Origin: Spiroplasma kunkelii CR2-3x
Lineage (GTDB): Bacteria; Bacillota_I; Bacilli_A; Mycoplasmatales; Mycoplasmataceae
Length of the DNA stretch: 64,000 bases
Assembly (NCBI RefSeq): GCF_001274875.1
Contig: NZ_CP010899.1
Span: forward strand, 434,001 to 498,000
Direction: 5' to 3'
Shown: piece after piece, positions 29,809 through 41,283 of the stretch
Numbering within the stretch: the stretch's first letter is position 1
How the letters are laid out: every line of letters begins with the position of its first letter
Translations under genes and position numbers: made by a program
The notes under the pieces: generated by a model
What the model saw: only the letters and a program-made list of their open reading frames with translations
Told to the model about the DNA's origin: nothing
Database searches by the model: none

Positions 29809-31368
29809 GTGAATCCATATTTAGAGCAAAAAGCGGGAGTTCAACTAGCTAGTAAGTTAACAGCATTAAAAAATACGGATTTAGTTAATCCAAGGTTTGC
29901 TTTGATGAAAACAACGAACCGGTGATTAAGTGAAATTTTTGACCAAGCTATTAATAATTTTTATGATCATCAAATTGAAAATGAAATTATAAAAATTAAG
30001 TTAGATTCAAATATCGAAAAAGAAATTTATTTATTTCATTGGATTAAAGTTAATGGTTATGATGGTTTAAAAAAGAATTATGCTTCAACACAAGATTTTT
30101 TATTTAAAGTTAATTCACCATTTTATGATCGACTAAATTATTATCGTTATGAATTTAATAAAAAACAAAACAATAATCCAAATATTTTATTTCGTGATTT
30201 TATTGGAATTTGAGAATCCATTTTAATTAAAAGAATTAATGATTATCGTTTTGCAAAAATTGAAGAATTAAGAACAAAGTTTATGCAAGATTTATATAAT
30301 AAAGTGGAAATTTATAATAAAGCTAATAGTTTATTAAAAACAGTATGAAACTTTTTTGGCAAAATATGAAATCCAGTAGAATTAAAAAAAGGTGTTAATA
30401 TGTCAGTCATTGATAAATTTGCAAAATTTTTGGAAACTAATCCAGCAATTATGGAAATTGCAACATTATTAGGGCGTTTTCAAGGTGAAAGTAATTTAAT
30501 TGAACAACGAATTTTAGAAGAAATTGTAATAAATTATGAATGAAAACCAATTGGTTTTTTACCAGAAGAAATTATTGGAGCAACTGAATCTAAAGATTTA
30601 GAACATATGTTTCCCGCCGAATTAGTTTTATTAAAAGATCCAGTTTTAAAATATATTTTTTATAAAAAATATATTGAGGGCAAATTAACAACATTTGAAT
30701 TTTTATCACAAGATAAAGTTCCCAAAGAACAAATTAAATTACGAACAATTGAAACATATGTTCCTCAAGAAAAAGGTCCAATCATTTTATCAATTGATAC
30801 CTCTTCTTCAATGCGAGGTAATCCAGAACAAATTGCCAAAGCTCTTGCTTTAGCAATTACAAAAATTGCTTTAGCAGAGCATCGCCCTTGTTACATGATT
30901 AATTTTTCTAAAAGTTTAGATGTTTATAATTTATCTTCTTTAAAATATTCATTACCAAAATTAATTGAATTTTTATCAAAAAGTTTTGCTGGGGATACAG
31001 ATATTGAGCCGGTATTAGAACATACTTTAACAGTAATGAATAGTAATGAATATTTTAATGCTGATTTGTTATTAATTAGTGATTTTTTAACTTCTGATTT
31101 ATCACCTGATTTAATAAGAAAGATAAATTTATTAAAACAGCGTCGGAATTGCTTTCATGCTATTGTTATTGGGACAATGGGTGCAGAAAATGTAGAAACA
31201 ATTTTTAATAATGCTTGAATTTATGATCCACGTGACCCATTTGCTTCAGAACGAATAATTGCTTCGTTAACAGGGCAAATTGTAAAAAAATATGATAAAA
31301 TTCCTAATGCAAAAGCAATTTTAGGACAAATGAGAACTGCAAAGGAGATTAGCAAAAATGTTAAGTAA
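29809..31368 (+). CDS. VWA-domain protein, partner of the MoxR ATPase (ViaA-like)
   Basis: 519 residues from GTG 29809; GGGAGGATTCA sits upstream. The overlapping ATG one base earlier stops at once in another frame. The N-terminal half is helical. The C-terminal VWA domain carries an intact MIDAS: DTSSSMRG (330-337), a Thr in AGDTDIEP, and LLISDFLTSD. This is the arrangement of ViaA/CoxE-type proteins, whose metal-bound VWA domain works with a MoxR ATPase. It overlaps the next gene's start by 11 bases. Confidence 0.82.
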
Positions 31369-31867
31369 GAATACTTTTAATTATTTGTTAGAAAACCAAA
31401 AAAAATTAGATAAGCATATTTTAACAAAATTTAACTTAAATGATAATAAAACATTTGAGAAACGAATTTTGGCTTTTTTAGTTGAGTTAGCAGAATTTAT
31501 TAATGAACAACGTGATTTTAAATATTGAAGTGTCAAACCGGCTTCAGGAAAAGATATTTTATTAGAAGAATATATTGATGGAATTCATTTTTTAATTAGT
31601 ATTGGTAATAGTTTAACCGTTGACTTTAAAACGTATCAATACCATAATGAATATTGTCAGGAAAATATTAATTTAACAAAACTTTATTTAGATTGTTTTG
31701 CAGTTGCAACAGAACTAATTAAAAATCAAACATCAGAAGTTTATTTTAAAGTTTTAAATCAGTATTTAATTATTGCTGAACAGTTAAAATTTACTGAATA
31801 TGATTTACTTAACGCTTATAATAAAAAAAATAAAATTAATTTTACTCGCCAAGAAAATAATTATTAA
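31358..31867 (+). CDS. Dimeric dUTPase / all-alpha NTP pyrophosphatase
   Basis: 169 residues from ATG 31358 (AAGGAGATTAGC upstream), overlapping the VWA gene. VELAEFINEQRDFKYWS supplies the ExxE metal site and EEYIDGIHFLISIG the ExxD site, the hallmark of dimeric type-2 dUTPases, which hydrolyse dUTP to dUMP. One TGA-Trp (KYWSVKP) is at a conserved Trp. In spiroplasmas this is a housekeeping enzyme, so operon linkage may not imply shared function. Confidence 0.8.
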
Positions 31868-31903
31868 AAAAATGTTTTATAAAAATTATAAAACATTTTT
31901 TTA
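31866..31903. terminator. Bidirectional intrinsic terminator
   Basis: AAAAAATGTTTTATAA and its complement around a 3-base loop, with T run; shared by the dUTPase and ferredoxin genes, which converge. Confidence 0.8.
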
Positions 31904-32146
31904 ATCAGTATCAAGACTACTTTTCCGATTTTCTTTAAATTCTTTTAATGTTTTAATAAAAATTGCTGCTGTTGGACACACCATTTGTGCCTCCACTAAC
32001 TCCTTATCATTATCAATGGTATTTGCAAAACCATCATCATCCATAAAAAATGTTTCAGTTTCATCAATCATAATACAGCTACCACAAGAAATACATAAGT
32101 CAGTATTTACATATGTTCTTTTTTTTGATATATCACGATTTGCCAT
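31901..32146 (-). CDS. [4Fe-4S] ferredoxin
   Basis: 81 residues from ATG 32146; GTG three codons upstream is possible, but GGAG is better spaced for the ATG. CISCGSC and a later CP (MVCPTAAIF) give the four Cys of a single [4Fe-4S] cluster, in the small acidic single-cluster ferredoxin layout. It is the likely electron partner of the NADP reductase at 2380-3366. No TGA. Confidence 0.88.
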   Translation of the reverse strand: MANRDISKKRTYVNTDLCISCGSCIMIDETETFFMDDDGFANTIDNDKELVEAQMVCPTAAIFIKTLKEFKENRKSSLDTD

Positions 32147-32247
32147 ATTTATCACTCCATTATTTATTTACTATAATATTAATAATAACAAAAATTTTAA
32201 TAATAATATATAATTTTAATGTAGTTTAAAAAAGTTGGAGGTTTAAC

Positions 32248-32949
32248 ATGGAAACTAGAATGGAGAAATTTGCCCAGCTACGTGAAATGATTAAGAAAGA
32301 GATTGAGGTTAATCAAGAAATTAATCAAACTAGTCAAGTCATTAATAGTTACATGGCGAAGTTAAACGCTATTGATGATAATTTTTTTGGTAGCGTTAAA
32401 TTAGATTTTGAACAAGAATTTAGTTGAGAAAAAGTATATTTGGATAAAAACCCAGATGAACAACCATACCCATCTGATTTTAAATATGATTTGCAACAAT
32501 TGCTAGAACAAGTTGTTAATACAACTAAAGCAACAATTCAAACTAATAAAAAAAATGACCAAGATGCTGGTGATGTTATGCATAATATTTTAATTGCTGA
32601 AACATTGCTAAATAAACCAACATATCAAAAATATAAAGCAATTTTAGAAAGTATTTTAGCAGAAAAAATTACTTATCATCGATTAAGTGATAAAATTCAA
32701 GCAGAAAATAGTGATTTTAAAATTAATTCAGCTAATATTGAATTTAGTACAATTTCACATATGCGTAAAAATGATCAACGATCAACAGCAGAAATGTTAA
32801 AAGAATCAAGCGCTCTTTTAGAAGAAAAACATAATAATGTATTATTTGTTTATCGAAAAATAAAATCAGGTTATAAAATGTTATTTAGTACTATGCTTTT
32901 GCTTGTTATTTTATTAGCTATTTGTTTAGTTTTAATCTTTATGTTATAG
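32248..32949 (+). CDS. C-tail-anchored helical protein, unknown
   Basis: 233 residues from ATG 32248 with TTGGAGGTTT upstream. It is almost entirely helical and charged, with one hydrophobic segment at the very end (MLFSTMLLLVILLAICLVLI), giving a cytoplasmic protein held by its C-terminus. One TGA-Trp (EFSWEKVYL). No family recognised. It lies 16 bases before cmk, in the cmk-der-gpsA operon. Confidence 0.65.
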
Positions 32950-32965
32950 AAAATAGGAGTAGATT

Positions 32966-33634
32966 ATGAAAATAAATATTGCGATTGATGGCCCCGCTGG
33001 TAGTGGAAAATCTTCTGCTGGTTATGAATTGGCCAAAAAACTAAATTATCAGTTTATTGATACTGGGTTAACTTACCGTGCTTTTACTTATTTTTGTGTA
33101 AAAGTTGGAGTTGATTTTACAAATAATTATCAGTTACAAGGACAATTAACAAACTTTAATTATCAAGTGATTAATAACCGTGTTTATGTCAATGGGAAAG
33201 ATATTACTGATAAGTTGCAAACTGATCTTGTTCTGGATAATATCAACAAAATTACTGGACTTGATTTTATTCGAGCAGCAATGGTTTGCTTGCAACAAAA
33301 ATTAGTGATTAAAAAAGGTAATGTTGTTGTTGGGCGAGATATTACTACTGTTGTTCTTCCTGATGCTGAAGTGAAAATTTACTTAACAGCGAGTATTACA
33401 GCGCGAGCTAACCGCCGATGAAATCAAAATCAAGAAAACCATATTGTTCCGAATAATTTGGCAGAAATTACTGCTAAATTAAAAGAACGAGATTATGTTG
33501 ACACAACCCGAGTGGTTGGATCATTAAAAATTGCTCCTGATGCAGTTATTGTGGATAGTAGCAAGTTAACATTTGAACAAACGGTAACTAAAATTTATGA
33601 AATAGTATGTAATTATAAGAAAGCAGGAAAATAA
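32966..33634 (+). CDS. cmk: Cytidylate kinase
   Basis: 222 residues. P-loop GPAGSGKSSAGYELAKKL at residues 9-26, DTGLTYRAFTYFCV (substrate Asp/Arg region), VVVGRDITTVVLPDAEVKIY, then SITARANRRW and RDYVDTTR in the lid. Phosphorylates CMP/dCMP. AAATAGGAGTAGATT precedes the ATG. It abuts der directly, the gene pair seen in most Firmicutes and mollicutes. Confidence 0.95.
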
Positions 33635-34951
33635 ATGGCAAAAAAAGGAACTGTTGCAATTGTAGGGCGTCCAAATGTTGGGAAATCAACATTATTTAAT
33701 CGTGTTATTAAAAATCGCCTTGCAATTGTTGAAGATACTCCTAGTGTAACACGCGATCGAATTTATGCTTTCTCAGAATGATTAACAAGAGAATTTTTAA
33801 TAATTGATACGGGAGGAATTACATTAAATAATACAGCAATGTTTGCACAAGAGATTAAAATTCAAGCAGAAATTGCAATTGCAGAAGCTGATATTATTAT
33901 TTTTGTTTTATCGTACAAAGAAGGAATTACCCCAGATGATGAAATGGTTGCAAAAATACTATATCGTGCTAAAAAACCGGTTCTTTTAGTTGTTAATAAA
34001 TATGATAAGCAAGAAAAAGAAAGTGAATTGTATGAATATATGACATTAGGATTTGGTGAGCCAATCGCTGTATCTGCTACTCATGGAATTGGAATTGGTG
34101 ATTTATTAGACAAAGTAATTTCTCATTTAGATCAAATTCCAGTTCAACCAAAAACAGAAGGAATTCATTTTTCTTTAATCGGTAAACCAAATGTTGGAAA
34201 ATCTTCTTTAACAAATGCTATTTTAGGTGAAGAACGAGTTATTGTATCACCAATTGCAGGAACAACTACAGATTCAATTGATACATCATTTAAACGGAAT
34301 AATCAACTTTATACTGTGATTGATACTGCTGGAATTCGTAGAAAAGGGAAAGTTTATGAAAAATTAGAAAAATATAGTGTTCTTCGTGCTGTTAGTGCAA
34401 TCAAACGAAGTGATCTTGTTTTATTAATTATTGATGGGACAGTTCCTATTACTGACCAAGATACAAATATTGCTGGTATTGCATTTGAACAAAATAAACC
34501 AATTATTTTGGTAGTTAATAAGTGAGATGCGGTAATAAAAAAAGATGAACGGTCAATGAAAAAAAATAAACAAAGTATTCGCGGATATTTTAAATATCTA
34601 AATTATGCGAAAATGGTTTTTGTTTCTGCTTTAGAAAAAAAACGATTACATATTTTATTTCAAACAATTGATGAAGTTTATGTTGGTTTAACGCAGCGAG
34701 TAAAAACTAGTGTTCTAAATGAAATTTTAGTAAAAGCACAATTGTTAAATCCACCACCAGATTTTAATGGTGGGCGTTTAAAAATTTATTATGCTACTCA
34801 GCCTGAAGGTGTTGTGCCAACTTTTATTATGTTTTGTAATAATCCAAAATATCTTCATTTTTCTTATAAAAGGTTTCTTGAAAATCAACTTCGAGAATAT
34901 TTTGGATTTGAGGGAGTACCAATTAAAATATTATTTAGAGAGAGAAAGTAA
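33635..34951 (+). CDS. der: Ribosome-assembly GTPase Der (EngA)
   Basis: 438 residues, two GTPase domains: first G1 GRPNVGKS and G3 DTGG, NKYD; second [16 protein letters not shown]; then the KH-like C-domain. Both G domains look intact. It acts in 50S subunit assembly. Two TGA-Trp (SEWLTREF, NKWDAV). It starts right after the cmk stop and ends 11 bases before gpsA. Confidence 0.96.
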
Positions 34952-34962
34952 CGAGGAAAATT

Positions 34963-35973
34963 ATGATGAAAAAAACACAAAAAAATATTACTGTTATTGG
35001 AACAGGAGCATATGGGACAGTTTTAGCAAATGTTTTGACAGATAATGATCATAACGTTATTATGTATGGAATTGATAAGAAAGAAGTTAATGATATTAAC
35101 AACGAAAATTTAAATCGTCATTTTTTTGGTAATTTAAAAATTAATAAAGAAATTAAGGCCACAACAAATTTTGCTGAAGCAGTTGAAGATGCTGAATATA
35201 TTATTTTAGGAATTCCTGTTGTTGCTATTAAATTAATAATTGAGAAAATCAATCAAACAGTAACAAAACCAGTTGTTATCATTAATGTCGCTAAAGGATT
35301 AGATCCTGAAACACACGAAGTTTTATCAAAATCAATTATAAAATTAATAAATACAAAAATTTTAAAAGCATATGCAGGTATTTATGGCCCAAGCATTGCA
35401 AAAGAAGTTTTACAACGAAAACCAACGTGTATTATGGCAGTTTCACAGGATTTAGTAATTGCGCAAGAAGTTCGTGATTTGTTTAATAATGAATATTTTG
35501 TTACTTTTGCTAATACGGATGTGATTGGTAGTGAATATGCTGTTGCTTTAAAAAATGCAGTAGCAATTGCCTCAGGAATTTTTAATGGTCTTTATGAATC
35601 TGATAATGCTAAAGCATCATTAATTACAATGGGGTTAAATGAGATTAAACTTTTTGCCAAAACAAAAGGAGCTCAAATTGAAACTTTTTTTAATTTTGCA
35701 GGATTAGCTGATTTAATTTTAACAACTACCTCAAGTAAATCACGGAATTATTCGCTTGGTTTTGCAATTGCTAAAGTTGATGATGCTCAAAAAGTTTTAT
35801 CAGAGCAAGTAAAAACAGTAGAAGGTGTTTTAACTTGTAAAACAATTGTGTTAGATGCGCGTGCAAATAATATTACATTACCTTTATTTGAAGCTTTATA
35901 TGATATTTTATATCATAATAAACGACCAAGTGTAATTATTAATAATGTTTTTACAAAAGCAATATTATCCTAA
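34963..35973 (+). CDS. gpsA: NAD(P)H-dependent glycerol-3-phosphate dehydrogenase
   Basis: 336 residues from ATG 34963 (the second ATG at 34966 is equally plausible); ACGAGGAAAA upstream. GTGAYGTVLANVL is the nucleotide-binding loop, VAKGLDP and GPSIAKEV the conserved mid-domain motifs, and ALKNAVAIASGI with FAGLADLILTTTSSKSRNYS the catalytic/substrate region. Makes sn-glycerol-3-phosphate for lipid synthesis. No internal TGA. Confidence 0.95.
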   Translation: MMKKTQKNITVIGTGAYGTVLANVLTDNDHNVIMYGIDKKEVNDINNENLNRHFFGNLKINKEIKATTNFAEAVEDAEYIILGIPVVAIKLIIEKINQTVTKPVVIINVAKGLDPETHEVLSKSIIKLINTKILKAYAGIYGPSIAKEVLQRKPTCIMAVSQDLVIAQEVRDLFNNEYFVTFANTDVIGSEYAVALKNAVAIASGIFNGLYESDNAKASLITMGLNEIKLFAKTKGAQIETFFNFAGLADLILTTTSSKSRNYSLGFAIAKVDDAQKVLSEQVKTVEGVLTCKTIVLDARANNITLPLFEALYDILYHNKRPSVIINNVFTKAILS

Positions 35974-35993
35974 AATTGCGGACATTTTTATGT

Positions 35994-35999
35994 TATAAT
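35994..35999 (+). promoter_or_regulatory. Promoter -10 box
   Basis: TATAAT in TATGTTATAATTATT, 54 bases before the Q/N-rich gene. No convincing -35 at standard spacing. Confidence 0.4.
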
Positions 36000-36052
36000 T
36001 ATTATACAAAAATAAAAAGTATTTAATTATTGATGAAATGGAAGGGCATAAA

Positions 36053-37021
36053 ATGAATTTTAAACATTCTTTTAACAATGATTCAGGCAACAAGCCAGAA
36101 AGTAGCCAACAGCAAACTTTTTTTAACCAGGGAAATAATTTTAATGTTTCACAACAAAATTATCAACAAAAAGAACCTAATCAAAATTATAACCCAGTAA
36201 CATCTGGACAAGTCGAACAAAATATTTCGCAACAACAATATTCACCAACAAGAAATATTGGTTCACAACAATATCGACAACAAAATGGTAATAGTCAAAA
36301 TTATAATCAACTTAGTAATAACCAATGGGCTCAATTATTACAACAATATCAACAGCAAAATTTAATGCAATGTCCACCGCAAAATATTTGACCACAGCAA
36401 TTTAATCAACAATCAAATCTTGGTTCACAGTATCAGCAGCAGAATGGACCTAATCAAAATTATAATCAGCTTAGTAATAAACAAGGGGATAAATCATCGT
36501 CGCAATATCAACAACAAAATCTAAATGAACAATATTCTCCTAATGTTAGTAATTGAGGACAACAAAATAACCAACAAATAAATACTATGCAAGAAAATTC
36601 ACAACAATTATCGGGACAAGGAACTCAATCTCAAACGATTGCTGAACGAATTGCTAATATGCAAAATCGTACTTCAATTAAACCATCAGATTTCTTAAAT
36701 GCCCCAATTGATCCAAATATTAAAGTTGGACTTGGCAAAAATATGAATATTGGAATACCAGGACCACCTGATTTATTTGATAATAAGCATCAAAAAGGAA
36801 TTAATAGCAAAAAACATCAAGCAAATATTGAAAAAATTCAATGTCAATGTAAAAATTGTGCAAAGAAAATACGTCCTTGATTAATTGTTTTTATTACTAT
36901 TTTAATTGTTTTAGCGATTTTGGGTGGTTGTGTAGGCGCTATTTATGGTTTTCATCCGCAATTAAGAGATTGACTTTTAAAAGATGAAATAGCAACTGAA
37001 AATGCAAATGTAGTTGTTTAA
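36053..37021 (+). CDS. Gln/Asn-rich protein with C-terminal membrane anchor
   Basis: 322 residues. ATG 36053 is chosen over an in-frame ATG at 36038 because GGAAGGG falls in between at proper spacing. About 180 residues of low-complexity Q/N-rich sequence with imperfect repeats (QNYNQLSNNQ and QNYNQLSNKQ; QQYQQQN) lead to a more ordered part, IAERIANMQNRTSIKPSDFL. A CQCKNCAKK cluster and one transmembrane segment follow. The CxCxxC could bind metal. The tail after the helix is short, so the Q/N region is probably cytoplasmic. Function unknown. Confidence 0.65.
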
Positions 37022-37055
37022 GGGATAATTCTTGTTTAAGAATTTAATTTTTAAT

Positions 37056-37079
37056 CCATATTTAAAAATATGGTTTTTT
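37056..37079 (+). terminator. Intrinsic terminator
   Basis: CCATATTT AA AAATATGG followed by TTTTTTATTTT. Confidence 0.75.
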
Positions 37080-37100
37080 ATTTTACATTTGGAGGAATTA

Positions 37101-37146
37101 ATGAAAACATCACAAGATATGATTAAAGATTTAACAGGAGTAACCT
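37101..37146 (+). pseudogene. Start of a pentapeptide-repeat gene, cut by IS30 DNA
   Basis: GGAGGAATTA then MKTSQDMIKDLTGVT, matching the lead of the 11891 gene; the sequence then turns into IS30 debris. The matching remainder lies inverted at 37990-38215. Confidence 0.65.
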
Positions 37147-37989
37147 CTTATGAAATATGTTGATTTAATTTAAAACAAATCGTGTATAAACTTTTTTCTT
37201 CGGTAAAAATTAAACAAGCAGATTGATGTTCTTTTCCAACGATACAATCCGTTTGAAAACAACCAAAAGTTCCCTTTTCATGTTATGCTTCATCAATAAA
37301 TCTAATATTAGTTAATTTGAAACATTGAAAATAAATTTTCTAATGTTGGATGATTTGAAATGGATACTGTTGTTGGAAAAAACCATCAATCTAGTTGTTT
37401 AGTTTTAATAGAACAATCAAGTAGAAAATATTTTGCAATAAAATTAGAAAATCATACTTCTAATGAAGTTTTTGAAAAGTTTAAAGAATTAGTTAAAGTA
37501 AATAATTTAATTGGGAAAATTAAAGGCGTAATAACTGACAGAGGAAAAGAATTTAGTGAATGAAGAGAAATGGAAATATTTGCTGAAACACAAGTATATT
37601 TTTGTGATGCTGGTAAACCTCGTCAAAAACCTTTAATTGAATATATGAATAGTGAATTCAGACATTGATTTCATAAGGGAACTGATTTTAATAAAGTTAG
37701 TCAGAAACGATTAAATTGAGTAGTTAATGATGTAATTAATGAAAAAATACGGCCCTGTTTAAATTGAATAAGTGCAAAAGAAATATTTTTACAGAATATT
37801 AAATAAATTTATTAATAAAATTTAATAAATTATTTTTTAGTGTGTTTAAATGTGGATAAAATAAAAGAAAAATTAAAATATTTTAATTTTTTTTTAAATT
37901 TATAGTTGATTTTTGTAATTTTTATTATATTATTTAATTAATAAAGATTTGTTGCACTTAATTTTACACGTTTAATTTTTTTTTAAAAA
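37147..37989 (+). mobile_element. IS30-family element, 5' truncated
   Basis: The transposase catalytic part runs from about 37330 (NVGWFEMDTVVGKN) to TAA 37804-37806: DTVVGKN (Asp), ITDRGKEFSEWREM (Asp), CDAGKPRQKPLIEYMNSEFR (Glu). Then comes A+T-rich terminal sequence. IS30 transposases recognise long inverted ends. The 5' third is missing or scrambled, so it is dead on its own. Confidence 0.7.
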
Positions 37990-38215
37990 AAAAAAAAATC
38001 AGCCCTACGTAAAACAATATCTTGTAATTTAGCATAAGTTAAATCAGCATCTGATAAATAAACACCGCGTAAATTAGCACCTTCTAAATCAGCACGCTTT
38101 AAATTAACACCTTATAAATTAGCAAAATGTAAATTAGTACCTCGTAAATCGGCTTCAAATAAATCTAATCTTTCACTTTCTAAATATTCATTTTTTTTGT
38201 TCTTCAACAGTTAAT
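37990..38215 (-). pseudogene. Pentapeptide-repeat gene remnant
   Basis: Read leftward: YLESERLDLFEADLRGTNLH-type lead and repeats (GVNLKRADLEGANLRGVYLS). It has an in-frame TAA in one repeat, a frameshift at the T run near 38193, and an abrupt end at a poly-A/T tract near 37990. Confidence 0.65.
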
Positions 38216-38548
38216 AAAGCTCTTAAAAGTATTATTATAAATAAACTTTATAAGATAAATATAAAAGGAATTATTACAGATCAAAGTAAAGAATTTAGTA
38301 AATGAAAAGAGATGGAGAAAATTACTAATGCTAATGTTTATTTTTGTAATGTTGGAATTCCGACACAAAAAGCAAAAGTTGAAAGAATAAATAGAGATAT
38401 TAGAGAATATTTACCTAAAGGAACTGATTTTAATACTGTTATTCAAAAAGAAATTAATAAAGTTATGAAAATTATTAATGAAAAGCCTCGACCGAGTTTA
38501 GGTTGAGTATCCTCAAAAGAGGTATTTTTACAAAATATTAATATTTAA
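38216..38548 (+). pseudogene. IS30-family transposase, 3' fragment
   Basis: An open frame without start, INIKGIITDQSKEFSKWKEM ... PTQKAKVERINRDIREYLPK ... SSKEVFLQNINI, ending TAA 38546-38548. The second Asp and the Glu of the triad are present; the N-terminal half is absent. About 70% like the element at 37147. From 38549 to 38760 there is only A+T-rich sequence and the next gene's leader. Confidence 0.7.
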
Positions 38549-38760
38549 TTTTTTTAAATATGAATTATATATTTGTAGCAAACTTTTCTTTTTGCCGTGC
38601 TTAAATATTAACTTATATTTAAAAAAAATAATTTTTTTTTTGAAAAAATATTGCATTTTAAAATAAAACATATAATATTATATTAACAAGGTTAAAATTA
38701 CCTACTTGCATCTTTACAATACAAATATAATTATGATATTTTAATAGAAAGTAGGGAATT

Positions 38761-39573
38761 ATGACTAAAATTAAATTAATTGCATTAAATATGGATGGAA
38801 CTGCTTGTTCCCTTCATCAAGGGATTCACAAGACCAATATTATGCCAATTATTAAAGCATAAGAAATGGGGGTACAAGTTATTTTTGCAACAGAACGACC
38901 AGTATTAACTTCGTTATCAGAAGCTATTAAAATAAAAATGGATTATTTTCATCAATACTTTATTGGTTTTAATGGTGCATATATTTATGATATTAAGACA
39001 CATACAATTGTTCATCAACAAACCTTGTCTACTTCTCAAGTTAATTTTTTATTCCAATTGGCAAAAAAATATCATAAAAAATTATGATGTTATACTGATG
39101 ATTTAACCAAAGTTATTGTTAATTTTAATCCTGTTGCTGAAAATAATCCTGAATTAGCATTTTTTGATGGAGAGTTTATTCAATATGATTCTGCATTAAC
39201 AATTCAAAATAAAAGTTATAAATGTATTGTAATGGATGTTCATGAAAAAGACGATTTTATTATTGCAGCTCGTGGGCAAAATATTTAAATTGCAATTGAT
39301 GCCTCAGGAACAGCAGAAATAAATGCTCCAGAGATTAGTAAATTAGCTGGTTTGAAATGAATTTCATCCCAATGTAATACTGCTTTATCAGAAATTATGG
39401 CAATTGGTGACAGTATGAATAATTATTGAATGATTAAAAATGTAGGATTGGGAATTGCAATGGAGAATAGTCAAGAACAAATCAATGCAATAGCAAAAGA
39501 AGTAACGACAATTTTTGAAACAGGTGGTTTTGCAAAAATGATTGAAAAATATATTCTCAATAATAGAAAATAA
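38761..39573 (+). pseudogene. HAD-superfamily (Cof-type) phosphatase, two nonsense mutations
   Basis: ATG 38761 (AAAGTAGGGAATT upstream) opens MTKIKLIALNMDGTACSLHQ. Stops TAA at 38860-38862 and 39286-39288 interrupt an otherwise collinear Cof-like HAD protein of about 270 residues: ALNMDGT (motif I, normally DxDGT, here N replaces the nucleophile Asp), AIGDSMNNYWMIKNVGLGIAM (motif IV). Loss of the nucleophile plus two stops shows it is dead. Confidence 0.85.
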
Positions 39574-39617
39574 TTATATAATTGTTAAGAAAAGAGAAAA
39601 AGAGGAGAAATAATAAA

Positions 39618-41195
39618 ATGAAAGTTAAACATCCAATTTTATTGTCAATTATTGATGGGTGGGGGATTGCACCTGATTCAAAAGGAAATGCTGTAACACA
39701 AGGGCATATGGTCAATGTTGAAAAGCTAAAAGCAAAATATCCATGAGTTTCAGCACATGCGGCAGGAGAATGAGTTGGTTTACCAGAAGGACAAATGGGA
39801 AATTCTGAAGTTGGACATATTCATTTAGGAGCAGGTCGCATTAAATATGAATCATTAACTTTAATTAATAAAGCAATTAAAGATGGAACATTTAATCAAA
39901 ATCCGGAACTTTTAGCTGCAATTAATTTTGCAAAAAAAAATAATGGTTCTTTTCATATTATGGGATTATTTTCAGATGGTGGTGTTCATTCACATTTAAA
40001 CCATATTTTTGCTGTTTATAAATTAGCAGCACAAGAAGGAGTAAAAGAAATTTATTTGCATATTTTTGGTGATGGACGTGATACGAAACCAGAATGTATT
40101 AAAATTTATCTTAAACAATTTCAACAATTACAAAACAAATTAAAAGTTGGCGAAATTGCAACCATTGGTGGTCGTTATTACGCAATGGATCGTGATAAAA
40201 AATATGACCGAGTGCAGGTTGCTTATGATGTTTTAGTTTCAAGAAAAGGCTCGGAATTTAGTGACCCAATAGAATATATTGACTGTGAATATCAAGCTGG
40301 CCGTAATGATGAATTTTTAATGCCAGCATATAATATTAATACTCCAAGAGGTTATATTAAATCAGGTGATGCTGTCTTTTTTGCTAATTTTCGTCCTGAT
40401 CGTGCTATTGTAATAGCTTCGGCTTTAACAAATCCTAATTTTCCGGGTAATGATGCACAAACTTATTTTATGCCAAAATTATATGATATTTATTTTGTTT
40501 CAATGATGGAATATGCAGAAACAGTTGTTTCAAAACATGTTGCTTTTAAACCAATTGAAGTTATTAATGGTTTAGGAGAATGATTAAGTAAAAAAGGTTA
40601 CCGTCAATTGCGAATTGCTGAAACAGAAAAAATTGCTCATGTTACATTTTTTTTTGATGGTGGAAAAGATTATTTTAAAAATGGTCTAGCAACACAAGCC
40701 GAAATTACATTACCAGGGGCTTCAGCAGATTTAATTCCATCACCAAAAGTAGCAACTTATGATTTAAAACCAGAAATGTCAGCGTATGAAATTACTGATA
40801 AATTAATTTCTGAACTTAATCGAAATGAATTTGATGTTATTATTTTAAATTTTGCAAATTGTGATATGGTTGGGCATACTGGAATCTTACCAGCCGCAAT
40901 CGAAGCAATTAAAGCTATTGATGATTGTCTTGGCAAAATTTATGCAGCAATTGAGAAAGTTAACGGAATTATGATTATTACTGCTGACCACGGAAATGCT
41001 GAAATTATGATTGATGAAACAGGGGGTCCTAATAAAAAGCATACTTCACAATTGGTTCCAATTATTATTACAAAAGAGGGGTTACAATTACGAAAAGATA
41101 ATCCGGCAATTGCTGATATTGCTCCGACAATCTTAAATTTATTAGGTGAAGAAATTCCTACTGAAATGACACAACCATCATTAATTATTAAATAA
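39618..41195 (+). CDS. gpmI: 2,3-bisphosphoglycerate-independent phosphoglycerate mutase
   Basis: 525 residues. DGWGIAPDSKGNAV opens the phosphatase domain, GQMGNSEVGH carries the catalytic Ser, FGDGRDT and NFRPDRA are substrate loops, and FANCDMVGHTG and TADHGNAE provide the Mn ligands. Glycolytic interconversion of 3- and 2-phosphoglycerate. AGAGGAGAAATAATAAA precedes the ATG. Three TGA-Trp. Intact amid mobile debris, as expected for an essential glycolytic gene. Confidence 0.96.
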
Positions 41196-41221
41196 AAGAC
41201 ATTGCAAAATGTCTTTTTTAA
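41193..41221 (+). terminator. Intrinsic terminator of gpmI
   Basis: AAAAGACATT GCAA AATGTCTTTTTT, beginning at the stop codon. Confidence 0.8.
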
Positions 41222-41283
41222 TAGATGGATTCAAAATTCTGTACAAAATAATTTTAAATTTTAAATGGATTTTTAACTAATTG

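Noticed and set aside
32016-32213. Plus-strand open frame opposite ferredoxin
   Set aside because: Shadow of the ferredoxin gene, whose Cys motifs are clear on the minus strand.
36038-36052. Upstream ATG as start of the Q/N-rich gene
   Set aside because: The ribosome-binding sequence GGAAGGG lies after it and fits the ATG at 36053.
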